Notes: generated by a model not told the origin, from the letters alone. A DNA stretch of 64,000 nucleotides from Porpolomopsis calyptriformis (GCA_951640195.1 OX621166.1:558001-622000), one strand, 5' to 3'; counted from the stretch's first letter, positions 43,032 to 55,439 are shown. Numbers and translations: made by a program.

Positions 43032-45347
43032 CTACCGCATTTCCTTGCCCTACGTCAGACCATGTCAATACAGCTTCGAACAAGCCGAGGCGAAAAACGT
43101 ACATTTTCCATCCAGCTAATTTGCGCCTTCAGCTCTGTCAGCCCAAATAACAAGGCGAGGCTAAATTTTTGTTCATAGTATGGACCTCTGCCTCCTATCT
43201 GTTGGTCTCTGGTGACATGGGAAGTGTCAGCAGAGACGATGCATAACGTGGAGAATTTTGCTACAAGCCGATGAGTTCTGCGTCAAAAAATAGATTGGAT
43301 GAAACGCACAACGTTCTCTGTCTGTCCACTCGGGGCAGGAGTCACCATCTCGGTAACACAGAATCGGCGCGCTGATGGTGTTGAGAACAAGTGAGGAGGG
43401 GCTCTGGGTGACATATTGTCGATCGAACTCTGTCTCTTCAGATACCTTGGTCCCCTAAATGGTATATTAGCTCGGTCCCCCTAATTCTCAAAGCTTCTCA
43501 GGAACCTTTGCGAGAATCGTGTCGAATTTGTGAGGAATCATATAGGTTCCAGATGGATCGATGTACTTCGTATGATCCCGTTGTCTGTGCTCTGGATTGC
43601 TACCGTAGTAGTGGGTAGAACACTCTGTCCCATATGTGAATCTTGACACCCGAGCGGATACTATATGATCCAAGTAAAACGAAACAGCGCCATCGGCAAC
43701 CGCTTTGTTGCTAGACCCACATGGTATGAGCACTCCGAAATTGCACATATTCATTTGACATGGCGTACACGTTAGCATCAGGACGACAGAAGTCTAGTCC
43801 CATGGGTTCAAGATGTTCCTGAAGTTTCAAAAACAGCCAGTCACTCGCAGCGAACCCACCGACCAGAAAGACGGTCTACTGGACCCATGAGCCATTCGAC
43901 AATCCTAGATTAATTGAGAACCCACCGTGATGGGCATTTGAGCAACTTGAGATTGTTTCGTAATGGCCTCAATAATGGCTTCGATCGATGGCTGAAATAA
44001 CTTTGCAACGTCCGCACTAAATATAATGTTTGCCTCAGTGAATTTTCGTTGATTCAGAAACAAACATACCCGGGTAGTTTCATCTGACCAGAACGAATGT
44101 CAACCGAAGGATCCCTGTCGCGCGCCGTACCAAATCTTATGTACGAAGGTTCTTCTGAATCCCGGAAGGTTAACTTCGTCGATTTGTCAAAACATTGAGT
44201 TATGTGGACGAGATCCTCGATATACCGGGAGCGCCGCAATCGTTCTAAAAGATTCGTGGATAAACTGCATCAGAAGAACAAACAATAACCTAACCTTCCA
44301 GGTATGCTCGGGCACGCCGACTCACAAGCACAGAACCCTGTAACAGACCTAGGCATAAAGTTGGTTACCCGGATCAAAGAGGTCGTTTTGTCTAACTCAC
44401 ATTCTGCGGGTGCGATTTCCTCAAAGGAAGAGGGAGACAGCGTCATGAAATAAGCACTTAAATCAATTGTTCCTCCTCCAGCGTCGACGATCACAATGCC
44501 TTGGCCATCCTATAGGATGGGGTTTACAAGTGATGATATAAAAAGAGAAGCAATTATTCGCACCTTCATGGCATCCGTAGCAAGACCGTTACTGATGCAA
44601 AAGTGGAGACTTGCTTCCCCTTCCGTCACCAATTGAAGTCTTGATTGACCACCTTGATCATCAGGAATAAGGCCTGCCAGAACCGCAGCCTGTCGCATCA
44701 GGCTCTGCTGGGCGCCTTCCCAGCCGTTCGGATGACTCAAAATGAACTCTATGCGATTTTCCACCGACTTCAAGAGGTCAGCTCCACTGGCATGCGTAGT
44801 TTCGATATAATTTCTTGCGCATTGATACAAATACCGCAAAAAATCGGAGAACGCTTTCACCGGTGTGACATTTGAGGGAAGTGGAAGAATGTCTTGGTCA
44901 GTGATATGAGTCTGCGAAAGGCCTTTGGGACGGAGATGCAGTTTGAACCTTGAATACGGACTGCATTAGACACGGATAGAGGGCAGAACATAGTCATGAC
45001 AAAACCATTCCACTCTTATCCAACCTTTATCCTCGGCTTTTTCAATCGTGCTCCCTTGTGATGTTTCAGCGCCAACAGCGCGAACGGCCCCGCTTTCGTC
45101 GTAATAAAGGATGGATGGTATCTTCGAGCTCCCCCCGACGCCTTCTTGGGCAGGATATCTGAGGCGCGATGAACATGAACCATTTAACTGGAACGACAAG
45201 AATTACACACCGTGTGACACCCTTGATAACAGGAACTACGCCTGGGTCGAGAACACTGTATGATACCCCACTGAATGTTGTACCGACATCAAAAGCCAGA
45301 ACAAGTTTTCGTTGTAATCCTTGAAATGGTTGCCGCGCTTGCATGGT
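43032..45347 (-). CDS. HSPA12-like Hsp70-family ATPase
   Basis: Multi-exon minus-strand gene; exons were traced by frame continuity but not every boundary is certain. The Hsp70/actin-type ATPase fold shows as phosphate-1 loop LVLAFDVGTTFSGVSYSVLD near the N-terminus, phosphate-2 loop GIVIVDAGGGTIDLSAY, and the adenosine motif VFLVGGFAASDWLFLKLQEH, followed by NKAVADGAVSFYLD. The C-terminal part ends KAQISWMEN then GKEMR. The short, divergent substrate region and the absence of an EEVD or HDEL tail are typical of the large fungal HSPA12-type family rather than a general chaperone. Typical fungal members are about 550-600 aa. Stop is at 43032-43034 after a splice at about 43090. Function in fungi is unknown; links to self/non-self or stress responses are only suggested by family expansion. 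Confidence 0.8.
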
Positions 45348-45663
45348 GAAGAGCAAAACTTCTAGAAGTTACCGTCTTGCGGAATGATTGTCACCTTATA
45401 TCCCGAGTACATACCAAAGAGGAAGCGCAGATCCACAACTGCGGTCAAAGATCGATCGTTCGAGACGTGAATTCACATTCAACGACTCGCTGCGCAATAA
45501 AACGAACATGCGTCTGAAGCATTTCCCCGTCGCAGTCGCGAATACACGAGGTGCGTGAAGAGGTATACCCATAATATGAGTTCCTTGCTGCCACCTCGAG
45601 GCGGGGAAGCCAGAACCAACCAAAATCGATTCAGGTGCACGAGTACCGTAAACAGACTGAACA
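45348..45663. promoter_or_regulatory. Divergent promoter between the HSPA12-like gene and the coiled-coil membrane gene
   Basis: 316 bp between divergent start codons. No specific element was identified. Confidence 0.4.
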
Positions 45664-47182
45664 ATGTCTCAACTCCAAAGTCTCTTCCTTTGGGCCACTA
45701 TTCTGGGTCTGGTTGCCTTAGCCTTTCTCGGTGTTCTAAAGGTGTCCTCAACACCCGGAAGCGACAAAAATCAGATGGACAAGCACCTCCTTGCGAACCT
45801 CCAGTCAGAGGTGGACAAGATGCGACGAGACGGGAAAAGAAAAGACGATGAATTGGCCTGGCAAAGGCGAGAAAGGAGTAATGCGAATGAAGAGGGGAAG
45901 AAGATGAACCGCACGCTAACCCAGCTCCAAGGTGAACTATCCAAAACGCGGGAAAGAACGAGGGGGCTGGAGGCGGAGCTTGAGGAAGCAAAGGAGATGA
46001 GCGGCACGCTAACCCAACTCCGGGGTGAACTATCTCAAACGCAGAAAAGAACGAGAGAGCTGGAGGAGGAGCTGGAAGGCTGGCGCCGCGAAACGATGTC
46101 ACAAGCAGACCAACTTCACCGCCAATCCGTTGAGTTAAAGGCCGCAGCTGACGAGTCCTGTGTCCTAAAGGTCCAACATAGCCAGACGCTCGAATTACTG
46201 AAGACCAGGACGTCGGAACTCAATGGCGCTCAGGCATTCCTGGACAGAGCGGATGTGTTGTCTGGTGCTGACGTGATGGCAATGGTAGCCAACCTGAACA
46301 TGGAGATTTCTCAAACCGCAGCTATCATGGTGGATTCCTTCCAGTATGGAAGGAGAGGGGTGAAAACCTTGGACGTCACAGAGGCTTCTAAGCATGCCCG
46401 CCCAATCATCGGAAACAGAATGACCCATCTACTGCGATCGACTGACCATAGCGACGACCCGATGATGATACAAATGGCACTGCAAACAGCCATGCTAGGG
46501 ATTTCTGAGTGGATTATCAATGCATGGTTGTTCGAAAAGGAAATGAGCAATTTCCTCCACGCTCTATACTTCCAACTCCAAAGGAACGGTTTGTACCTGT
46601 TTAACCCCTCATGGAAGAGATATCGCTGAAAAAGAAACTACAGAAGATCAAGCCGTGGCCGGTAGATGGCGAGCGTTGACACGACGCCATGTCAGAATGA
46701 TGGTTGGGGATGAGTCGCAAAGTCTCGAATTGATAGTACCCCGTTTCGTACAAGACATCGGCATCATACTCGCGATCGCGGGTTGCAAGCAAACCATTCT
46801 GCGTATTCGGGAGATCATCATGACCAATTTCCTAAAGAGGTTGAGGGTAATTGGTGGATTGGCCCTTCGCATCAACAAGGCGACATGGGAAGACATCACA
46901 TCAAGCGAGATGGAGATCGCCTTCCTAGACCCCGACACGATCTTCGATTCTTCCAAGATGGACGACGCCTTCGGAAAAAAGGATATGGGGGCTGCCGACG
47001 GGAAAGAGAAGATTCTTTGTACGACGGAATTGGGGCTGGCGTGTGGTGTGAAGGAGGAGGGGGATGAAGGAGCTCGATGGATGGGACCAATCCTGGTGAA
47101 GCCGCGTGTTCTCCTTGAGTCGGAGATGCGAAACACGGAAGCCCAAACGGTCACGCCAGTTAGGAGTGCCAATAGACGGTAG
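45664..47182 (+). CDS. Membrane-anchored coiled-coil protein of unknown function
   Basis: Two exons, 45664-46588 and 46635-47182, encode 490 aa. The frame appears to end at 46629, but a 46-nt intron (gtttgt...aaaaag) joins it to GRWRALTRRHVRMMVGD in the next exon. One N-terminal membrane anchor (LFLWATILGLVALAFLGVL, residues 8-26) is followed by a coiled coil of about 150 residues with two related LTQL.GELS.T..RTR.LE.ELE units (residues about 80-140). A conserved-looking C-terminal domain follows, with MQTAMLGISEWIINAWLF-like helices and MSNFLHALYFQLQRNG. The layout recalls a recurrent mushroom-specific family of unknown function. A short related motif, LTQLQGELSKTRERT/LTQLRGELSQTQKRT, shows internal duplication of 23 codons or so. 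Confidence 0.65.
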
Positions 47183-47260
47183 TTGCGGACGCTTCAGATA
47201 GCACCAGCGGCGCGCGTATTTTAATCTGGTGGAGTTATTGTGTCGACCGAGGTAGTCTCA

Positions 47261-47716
47261 TTAGAGATTCTCGAGCTTGTACACATCGTACGCCACTTCC
47301 TCGTAAGGATGAACCTATACAATCCTTCAGATATGAGAAAAGCGATGGAAAGAAAGTGGCATGTACGGATCTGAGCTCCTTGATCGCGTCCTTGATCTCT
47401 TCGTTGTTTCCCCGGTCATGCACTAAAACTTCAACCCTGTCTTCCTGGACATACTCCATCTCCCCTACTGTCCCGATGGTTGGTTGGGCGGAAGGTCCCG
47501 GCTTGAACTGACCTGGTCGCAAAATTTATAAGACTCATGAGATCATATACATGGATATTGTAGCTGACCAGTTCCAGGAGTTACAAACGCGCAACGCTCA
47601 TAGTCCCCTATTCTCCCGACTGTTTCCGGGAATCGTTGGAATAGATGATTTAAGACGTCGCGAGTGGACGACCTGGGGGAAAAGAACACAAGTTTGAAGC
47701 GGGAAGCGAACGACAT
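47261..47716 (-). CDS. Small YqfO/NIF3-like (PII-fold) protein
   Basis: Three exons, 47569-47716, 47367-47512 and 47261-47314, encode 115 aa with consistent phases. The pattern matches the PII-like domain inserted in bacterial YqfO and found alone in fungi. It starts with a beta-strand and helix (KLVFFSPRSSTRDVLNHLFQ), then GRIGDYERCAFVTPGTGQFK, PTIGTVGEMEYVQEDRVEVL, and ends HPYEEVAYDVYKLENL. The HPYEE and GxVG elements are the family hallmarks. Biochemical role unknown; NIF3-type proteins bind divalent metals, but this solo domain lacks the catalytic NIF3 core. The last exon is 54 nt and is seen only after splicing. Confidence 0.8.
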
Positions 47717-48801
47717 TGACCGTGGGAAAGGTAGATAAGTTTATGGAGAAGTGCTTAGGTTGCACTACCTCATCCAAAACCCTTGAGCAGCAGGTGCTCA
47801 ACAATGAATTCTGTACCCTCAAACTATCCGGTAATGTAGACTTCGAGAGGATGAACGGGTGATTCGGGTTTGAATTCAAATGAGTTACGTATGACGGGCT
47901 GGCGATGTTCCAGCTGACAGTTCGGGTTGTCTCTAGTTCACAGCGAGGCGCCTCCAATACGGCTTACACGATCGCTTCCAGTTGTCTGGCGATGTGCCTC
48001 AGTAAGGCAATTCTTTTTGTGCGATGATAACGGTCGACACGGATAGGTAATCCCCGTTGAATTGGTTCTCGTACTAGCTGATGGCTCGTTCTCGTACTGG
48101 CTAACAGCTCGTGTCGGCATTCTCGTGCTACAATGGCGACGGTCGACTCAGTTGTTGGCCCATTCGGCTGTATATGGAGAATTGGCCTTCGGCCGCAGTT
48201 ATAGCATTCGTCTTGATACGTGGCTTTCCTTGGGGTGTTTTGGGGGTTGGTGCACTCCTTCCGCTTACCGTTGGGCTTTAGCGCGATTTGTCGTCGGAGG
48301 CGTTGCGGAGGCTGTTTCGACAGCCGTCTTTGCAGATAATCTTGGCAATGAGGTTGGCGGAGGAGTTGTCAAGAGATCCAATAACGGGTGTCGATGGGTT
48401 CGGAAGGAGATGATGAGCATCCGGTCATCGATGGTAGCGCCAGCAATGACGGCTTTGTTCCGGAGTTCGCACAGCTTGTTGATCGGGCATATTATTCCCG
48501 TTGGAGTGTTTCTTGTCCCAGAACGCTTGGATCGCAACAGATTGAACGACTAAGCCCTTTGGTTGGAATTCGGCCAAAATTGCTGTCCAGGCTTTGTGTG
48601 AGTTCTCGGCTTGTTCGATGAGACAGGCTATCAGCCACGTTAAGCGTAATTTGAGCGCAGATGATATCTTAGGTTTTGTCTCTGTGTCAGTTGTATCTTC
48701 GGAGTGCCATGAGGTTTGCGGGAACAGCAGTCAGTTAGTACTCAGCATGGAAGTAAAGACTGACCTGAGTATGTGCAAATAAATACCAACACTGATCATA
48801 G
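47717..48801. other. Intergenic with decayed retroelement fragment
   Basis: Besides the copia-gag-like remnant (48120-48640, separate entry) no gene is recognised. 48070-48120 contains short repeated phrases (CTCGTACT.GCT, CTCGT.CTGGCTAA), probably mutated local duplications. Confidence 0.4.
48120..48640 (-). mobile_element. Decayed Ty1/copia-type gag fragment
   Basis: On the minus strand the segments INKLCELRNKAVIAGATIDD, then in a shifted frame PVIGSLDNSSANLIAKIIC, and further down DECYNCG, recall the gag polyprotein of copia retrotransposons: a spacer helix, the ATI.DRD..MI..SLP region, and a CX2C start of a zinc knuckle. Several frameshifts and stops break it, and no LTRs or pol gene are visible within the window. 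Assignment is by recalled pattern only. Confidence 0.45.
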
Positions 48802-49475
48802 ATGAATCTGTCGCTATACTGCATAGATGCTTTTATCATCCTCGACACCGAAGGCCAGCGTGTGCTTGCTAAGTATTACAGACCAGCCAACAACCCAAAT
48901 GGCCAGCAGGGAGGTCTGCTCACACTGAAAGAACAACGGGCTTTCGAAAAGGGACTATGGCAGAAGACCAAAAAACCCGGAGGTTCTTTTTGTTTTAGTC
49001 GATTCCCGTACTTGACGATAATCTCATCCGACTTCTTAGGCGACATTATTCTGTACGACTCGCATTTGGCGGTCTACAAGCACTCATTGGACCTCATTCT
49101 CTACCTGATCGCTGGCCAGGCAGAAAATGAGCTGATGCTCTCACATTCCCTCCACGCGCTTTCTGATGCGCTGACCATGCTTCTCCGAAACCAACTGGAG
49201 AAGCGGGGCGTGCTAGAGAATCTTGATCTTGTAGTTTTGTGTTTGGACGAGACGATCGACGACGGGTTCGTGTCTCTGCCCGTCCGCGCTGAATTCTTTG
49301 TCTGCTCACTCTGCGTGTATGAAGGATCGTCATGGACACCGATGCCACGGCAATTGCATCGCGGGTGAGCCGGCCCAAGGCGGACACGACAGAGATCGTG
49401 CTGAACGAACAGACGATTATGAATGCGTATAACACAGTAAAGGAGAAGGTCCAACAGAGAATGGCCCAGTATTAA
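48802..49475 (+). CDS. RET3: Coatomer subunit zeta (COPI)
   Basis: Three exons, 48802-48982, 49040-49265 and 49325-49475, encode 185 aa, the normal length for zeta-COP. It is the small longin-domain subunit of the COPI coat for retrograde Golgi-to-ER traffic. Signature segments: MNLSLYCIDAFIILDTEGQR and VLAKYYRPANN, then DIILYDSHLAVYKHSLDL, and after the second intron IVMDTDATAIASRVSRPK, ending VQQRMAQY. The downstream part is readable only after removing introns of 57 and 59 nt. Confidence 0.95.
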
Positions 49476-50832
49476 TGCCAGTACTCGCACGCTCCGAACG
49501 TCGAATGAAATACTACATAAAGTTACAATTTGACCGGTTAATTATGCAGGCTGAAAAAATACACTCCAGGGTGTCTGCACCTCCGCCATTACAACGAGTA
49601 TGCTCCCAAACTGATACACCTCGTTCAAAAAAATCGTAAGAATCATAAAATCCGGGACGTAAATGCGAATGCTAGCGGTGGATCATACTGAAGATCCCTC
49701 AGCTTCACCCCCCCCCCAGAGTCAGTCGGAGCACGCACCTCTCTTGCAGAAACAACAGCGACCTTGAATTCGTGATGGTCGTTGTGGAGTGCAAAAGGAA
49801 GAGAATCGCCACCACAACGACGAGTGCCAGGACACTCAAGGAAGCACAAACTACCCTGTTCCCCCGCGGTCCATCCTCTTGCGAAAAATCCGGGTGTTCA
49901 TATAGCGCGACGGTGGCTCGCATATCACTTCGTCAGAGATGAACTCTGTTTGCCAGCGGGGTAGGTGAAATTTCCTGCAACCTCAAGTACAATGTGTGGG
50001 CCTAATACTGAGGCGAAATGATGTGGCGCATTTGTTGAAGAAGAAGATTTTAAGCCCTGGCAAACAATCGCGAGGTAGCAAAAGGGGTTAGTATGTAACC
50101 CATCAGATCCGGTATGTTGCATTTTAGATTCAGTGTGTCCAGAGCCTGATTGTGGTTTTTTGACAATTGACCTTGTCCAGGAATAATCCTCACTGAAACG
50201 GATCCAGGCTCCTGACAATTACAGCAAATGGTTGCATTTACTCAATCTCACTTCCACATGTGCTAATCGAAATCGGCATAGTCGAGACACGATGCATTTT
50301 ATGTGCCGAGCAATACTCTATCTTATACTCGTCCAGGTGATTCGCTTGATCTCCCGTTTATCCGCTGTCAAGACGGACTGATGCTTGGTTTTCTCAGAAC
50401 CGACTCGGATCATGAATTCAAAGGGATTACATTTACGAGCGAGCGTTTGTATTCTCCGAACAGGCGCTGGTAGGGTTTTGTCGCGTATCACTTGCGATTT
50501 GCGGCGATCGCCTTTTCCCGCTAACTCTTTGCCAGTGATTCTGAGTGTTGGGAAGATGTTTCCCCCTACTAGGCGAGGTTGTTGCACTTCGAGGCACGAG
50601 CCAATGTTTTCCGAGAGGGTGTTTTGATCATCATTGGCTTCCTCATACATTCCGCCAGTCACCGAAAAATCAAAGCGACACATTCAATTACTCCGGAGAC
50701 ATTCCTTAAGCCGGGACCCTGATCTACCTCAGGTCGTCCAGCCGAGAGAGGACAGCACTATTTCCGCCTCCTCGAGGCTGAAAAAAACATCCACAGCAGA
50801 CATCAACCCCCCCCCCCCCCCCCCACCATCAT
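49476..50832. other. Intergenic with two weak minus-strand ORFs
   Basis: 49705-49923 (minus) encodes 72 residues with one strong hydrophobic helix (ASLSVLALVVVVAILFLL) after a charged N-terminus, a possible small membrane protein. 50318-50683 (minus) encodes 121 residues, charged and soluble in character, unrecognised. Neither has splice or family support. The stretch also contains the C18 run at 50807-50824. Confidence 0.3.
50807..50824. repeat. Homopolymer of 18 cytosines
   Basis: An uninterrupted run of C ending 8 nt from the stop codon of the minus-strand gene at 50833. Length may be unreliable because such runs are prone to sequencing and assembly error. Confidence 0.9.
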
Positions 50833-51547
50833 TCACAACGCAGCAATCATCCACGCCTCGTGCCGGAAAGCCACCACCGCCTCAGAATCTCCGTCCCGAT
50901 CCGCCCGCCAGGCCCTCTTCTCCAGCACACCTGCCATATCACTGAACCCTCTTGCGCACGAACGGTGTCTAGGCGGGTCCGCGTTGAACACCTCCCGATG
51001 CGTAAAGATCACCTCCAGGTACTCGCACCCTGTGGTTTGGTAACTTTCGAATTGAGCCTGGATAGCCCGGAGATAGACGCATCCGATCGGTCCGTCCTCG
51101 TCCTCGACCTCGTCGTCGTCGTCCTCGGTAGAGGTTGGCGGTGAGGCTGAGTTGCCCCAGGCAGCCCACTGGGCCGTAAAGCGGATAAGCGATCGGGCCG
51201 TCACAGATGACGAGGAAGTGATGAAAAGTTTACCTGGTAAGTTGCATTTCCTATCATGTCGAAGTCTTGAGCGCCGGAGTTTGGCCGTAAAGACGTGGCA
51301 TCGGATCCTCCTGCTTCCTTTCTCCAAGAGACGGACGAACGACGGTTATCACCACCATTCGGGTATGTGTTCATACATAACAGACTCACCTTTCTGCCAG
51401 TCGTACATCCTCCATCAAGTTTCATGCTTTGCAGGACACGACACAGATTCGTTTCGATCTGATATACGGAGGAGGGAGGGGCGTATGCCTCTTTGACTAC
51501 CCTCGTAAACGGTATAGTTAGAGTTCGAGGCTTACCTCCATGTCCAT
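50833..51547 (-). CDS. Small unrecognised protein with acidic segment
   Basis: Four-exon model: 51536-51547, 51390-51458, 51234-51317 and 50833-51168, encoding 166 aa. All introns are GT-AG in phase 0. The N-terminus MDMEIETNLCRVLQSMKLDG is followed by a Gly/Ser-rich stretch, an acidic run (EDDDDEVEDEDG), and a region that looks folded (GCVYLRAIQAQFESYQTTGC, then YLEVIFTHREVFNAD). No family recognised. The first exon is four codons long, so the true start is uncertain; the last exon is the best supported. Confidence 0.45.
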
Positions 51548-52121
51548 GATCAAATGGTGAGTTGCTGTCATGTCAGAATGGGAGTGGTACATGCAGGGGG
51601 GTGAGAGGATCAACTTTCGTTTTATATCTCGATGGTATACACCATCCTCTTACGGGTCTGCATCACATGAGGTAGCCTTGAGGCTTGAGGTGGTGGGCAT
51701 AAGCTGCATCGATTGATGACATACGTGGTGCTCCTCATTAATCATGCATATGAATCTAGAGGACATTTAGATTGTAACAACGAAGACCTTGCAGCTTAAC
51801 ATCAACATATTCTCTTCACGGCCCATCCCAATTCAATTCGAAACGATTTCGAAGGTACATAGTGTCAGTATGTACAAAACTCCAGAAAGCACTATGTACG
51901 GTGCATACATCGAATATATCCGGGATAAAAGAGAAAGAGATCCGCGATCGCCTACTCTCGAAACTAGGAATATCAGAACAGCGTGAATGTCCTTTCCGTG
52001 AACACCAAGAGAATGTTTCACGGACGCTTGGGAAGAAAAGGGACAAAAAAAAAGAAAGAAAAAAAAAAAAAGAAACACGTAAAACTGAAGGAAAAAAGAG
52101 GCGTAAAGCTCAACGATCCAC
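51548..52121. other. Intergenic, nothing recognised
   Basis: 3' flank of the F-BAR gene and 5' flank of the small acidic-protein gene. Contains an A-rich stretch with runs of 8-11 A at about 52045-52100. Confidence 0.5.
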
Positions 52122-55065
52122 TCAGAACAGACACACAAAATTGCTCGGGAAAACATGTCGGCCAGGCTGTCTCCTGGCTTCATCGAGCAGTTCTCCGCTC
52201 CACCACCCATCTTCCGGCGTGGATGTCACGGCGATGATATCTCCAGTTTGGAAATCAAATTCCTCGTCAATAGTGGCGTTATAATCGTAAAGTGCTTTCA
52301 CTAAGCAGATTTAAAAAGTAAGGACACTTGCATTTCGAGAAAGGCGAGGCACATCACAAACCGTAGAACAGGATACCAGCACCCTCTTCCGTTGTTTGGC
52401 CAGTAGGTGGAGCACCCTGCGGCGGGAGAGGGGAAGGTGCCCTCGCCCCTGATGGGCTCGGGGCTCGGTATCCACCACCATATGCTCCATGTTGATGTGA
52501 ATTAATGGCTGATGTGGGAGGGGCATACTGCCCAGGATGAGACTTCAGTGGGTAACCATGTTGCTGGGAAGGTTGTGTATACTGGGAGGGCGCCTGATTG
52601 TACGTTGGCATGTATGACGGAGTCTGGGGAGGTGGTTGATACCCAGGGTTTGAAGGCCCTAAGATACCGTATGGCGGTTGCGAACCCATGGAACTGTTGG
52701 TACTGATACTCGTTTGGCGTTGCGGGCCTTGATTATTGTAATGGTGAGGTGGCATTTGTTGGAATTTATCCGCCATTTCGTCCCGGATGACTTCCCCATT
52801 AGGACCGAGGACGATGCCGACTCGACTGGGACTGGGGTTACGTGGGGGAGCTGAGCCATACCCAGCCCCTCCGTGTGGTGGAGGGACAAAGTTGGATGCG
52901 TTACCGGGAGCGGGACTTCCGGATCTCGAGATCGGATGTGGACTACTTCTGCCGTATGCGCCAATACCAGGATGTCCCCCCCTTGGCGGAGCCACGAAAC
53001 TCTGGCTTGGAGTGTGATTATGACCGCGTGTGCTCGGCGTACCTTGGTTCGATGGGGCATCACTGTGACTTCCTTGTCGGCTGCTGGGCCTACTGACAGT
53101 TTTATGCTCGCCAGGAAGAGACGCGGAATAGTCGGCGAGTACGTTTCCAACGTCGACAGAGGAAGGAGGGCCTCCTTGTTGTGGCGGACGCATGAAGGAA
53201 GGCGAGGGAGGATTGGGCGACGAAGGGCGTGACGTGGATGGATGCGGGCCCACTACAAATTCGGCTGACTTACGGTAGTCGATGGACTTTCCTTGAGAGC
53301 CAGAAGCGTTGGCACTTGAGGACGGAGGAGTCAATGATGGACCGGTCGTTGAATCCACAGTCCCCTTTCTGGAAGATTGTCCAGGTCGTTGATCTGATTG
53401 TTTCCAATTGCCACTCCTTCGCACCGATCCCGTGGCCGCATTTTTCAGGTTTTCCATCTGCTCGGCTAGCGGATCGCTACCCTTCGGACCCTGCTGCAAA
53501 GAAGAGGATCCGGCTGGACGGGTAGGATTCTGTTGGGGATCGTTGGCTAGATCTACCTTGTATGCATTGGAACCTACTCTAATGTAAGTGTCCGCGGTGG
53601 GATCAATAGTTTCCGCGGGCTGATCCTGCGAAGGCTTGGTGGGGCGTCTCGAAGACGATGACGAGGTGGTCACGCCATTGACTGAACTTCCGTTAACCTG
53701 AGTAGGGCCGCGTTCGCGCGAGGTACTTTGATTTGCGGTAGGCCTGCGGTGGAGGGCTGCGTCAGGCTGTTGATCTCCCTTCCTACCGCCACCGGCTCCA
53801 ACGCCAGCCGCGTTAGTCGTGGGTTCTTCGTCCACTGGGGGAGAGCGTGAGGGTGGTGGCCTCTGAGAGGTTCGGGTGAACTGCGCCAATCGGGTAGTTG
53901 GGCGCGACGGGGGTGCTTCGCCAGTTGCGTAGTTAACAAAGGGAGGAGGGTCTGGGATCTGATTTCCGGTGCCATAGTCTCTGACGAAATTCTCCATGTC
54001 CTTTTCGGCTTCCATTTGTTCGAGAGCGAGGCGGATCCTCTCACATGACTGTGGGTTCAAATTTGAGTATGGTTTGTCTGGCTAATGGGATCGATTAATA
54101 ACTTACCTCATCATCACTCACACAGACGGTGGAAAGAGCATTGGCATAACCCCACATGTTATCCCTCATGAACTCTAACCGCTCCTCTTCCAGATCTTGG
54201 CATGTGTCACAAAAAGCCCTCCAGTCGTGCTCCCACTTTTGGGCGGTATCCTGCAAGGCCTTGGCAAAATTAGCAAAATCTCTTTCGTTCGCTTGAACGG
54301 TCTGCTGTGCGCGCTCCAGCTTGAGTTGGATCTTGTCAAAATCTTTCCCCTGTACTAGAGTGGACTGGGCGGTATAGGAATTGATACGGACACAATCCGC
54401 CTCGTATTTTTCGCGGGCCGTGTTGACGTACGACTCCTGGGTCTGTTTGGCCCTAAATTCTTTCTCGATGGAGGATTGATAGGATTTCTTATGATGAGCC
54501 TGTTTGGCATTGAAAGCGGCGGCCTGGGTTTGGAGATCTGTTCGAATTTGGTGTGCGAGCGCAAAATGATGGCCAGCTTGCTTGTCAGTTTCCAGCCTGA
54601 TTGTGTCCAGCGAATTGCGCAGCTCTCTATAAATGCAATCAGCGAATGCGAGAACATAGAAGGACCGATTGGGAAAACGGCTCGTGGGATGCTCAAGCCT
54701 CCGGCTGGGGTTGCATTGGAGAGGCGAAGGGCGGGCTTACCCAATCTCATCCCTTCCTAGAGCGACCTTTGCGAGCTTTGTTAAGCGCTTTGCATAATCT
54801 TCCTCGATTATTGCTCTAGGTTCGAGGGATGTGAGTCTGATCGGGAAGAGGAGAGTGGTAGGACACACCTCTCTTTCCAGTAATTCTTCATTTCCTCCAT
54901 GGTGCGTGCAGCACCTCGCATACGTGTGAAGAGAACTTCGACACCACCATCAGCGATACCCCAAAAGGCGTTGCAAAAATTGGAGGGATGGTTTGAAGCG
55001 GCGGAGGGTGTGGTACGAGCATACTTTGACAAGGATGTCGTAGAAGCCTGCCGCCTTGCAGACAT
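52122..55065 (-). CDS. F-BAR and SH3 cytokinesis protein (Cdc15/Imp2/Hof1 family)
   Basis: Five or more exons; roughly 900 aa. The N-terminus has the FCH/F-BAR start FCNAFWGIADGGVEVLFTRM and TMEEMKNYWKE, then IIEEDYAKRLTKLAKVALG after the first intron. A long coiled-coil F-BAR body follows (KSYQSSIEKEFRAKQTQESY, RLEFMRDNMWGYANALSTVC). From 54060 a disordered Pro/Ser/Gln/Tyr-rich linker of about 550 residues carries many SP/TP sites. After a final intron comes the SH3 domain: VKALYDYNATIDEEFDFQTG, DGWWSGEL, then HVFPSNFVCLF. F-BAR/SH3 proteins of this family bend membrane and anchor formins and septum-building enzymes at the contractile ring. The stop is at 52122-52124. The linker probably mediates phospho-regulated assembly. 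Confidence 0.9.
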
Positions 55066-55439
55066 TTTTTTGACCCAAGACTGAAATCACTGAAATCACT
55101 GTTCAACTGATGATGGAACCTTGACTCGGCCCCGACCGTGATGTTACCGTAACGTTGGACGTGACAGTCTCAACCGTCGAGCGACGACGCTCTCACCGAA
55201 CGATTCTCACATTGAAACATCCGCGCGGTCTCAAACAGCGCTCAGCCTTCAATTGGGAGTGAACGGCGACTTGTCGAATTCTCACTCGCAGATAATCGTT
55301 GTCAACCCCCGTCGTCAGGAAGGATAGCAGGGGTTTCATACGTCTATGTGGTACGTCTATGTGGTTTGAAGGAACAACCTTTCCCGGTAGAGTTTGGCGC
55401 TGCAATGGAATCATAGCGCTGTACAGCATCCAATTGTAG
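55066..55439. other. Promoter side of the F-BAR gene
   Basis: Contains two adjacent copies of ACGTCTATGTGGT (55339-55364) and a doubled GAAATCACT (55083-55100). No gene. Confidence 0.5.
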
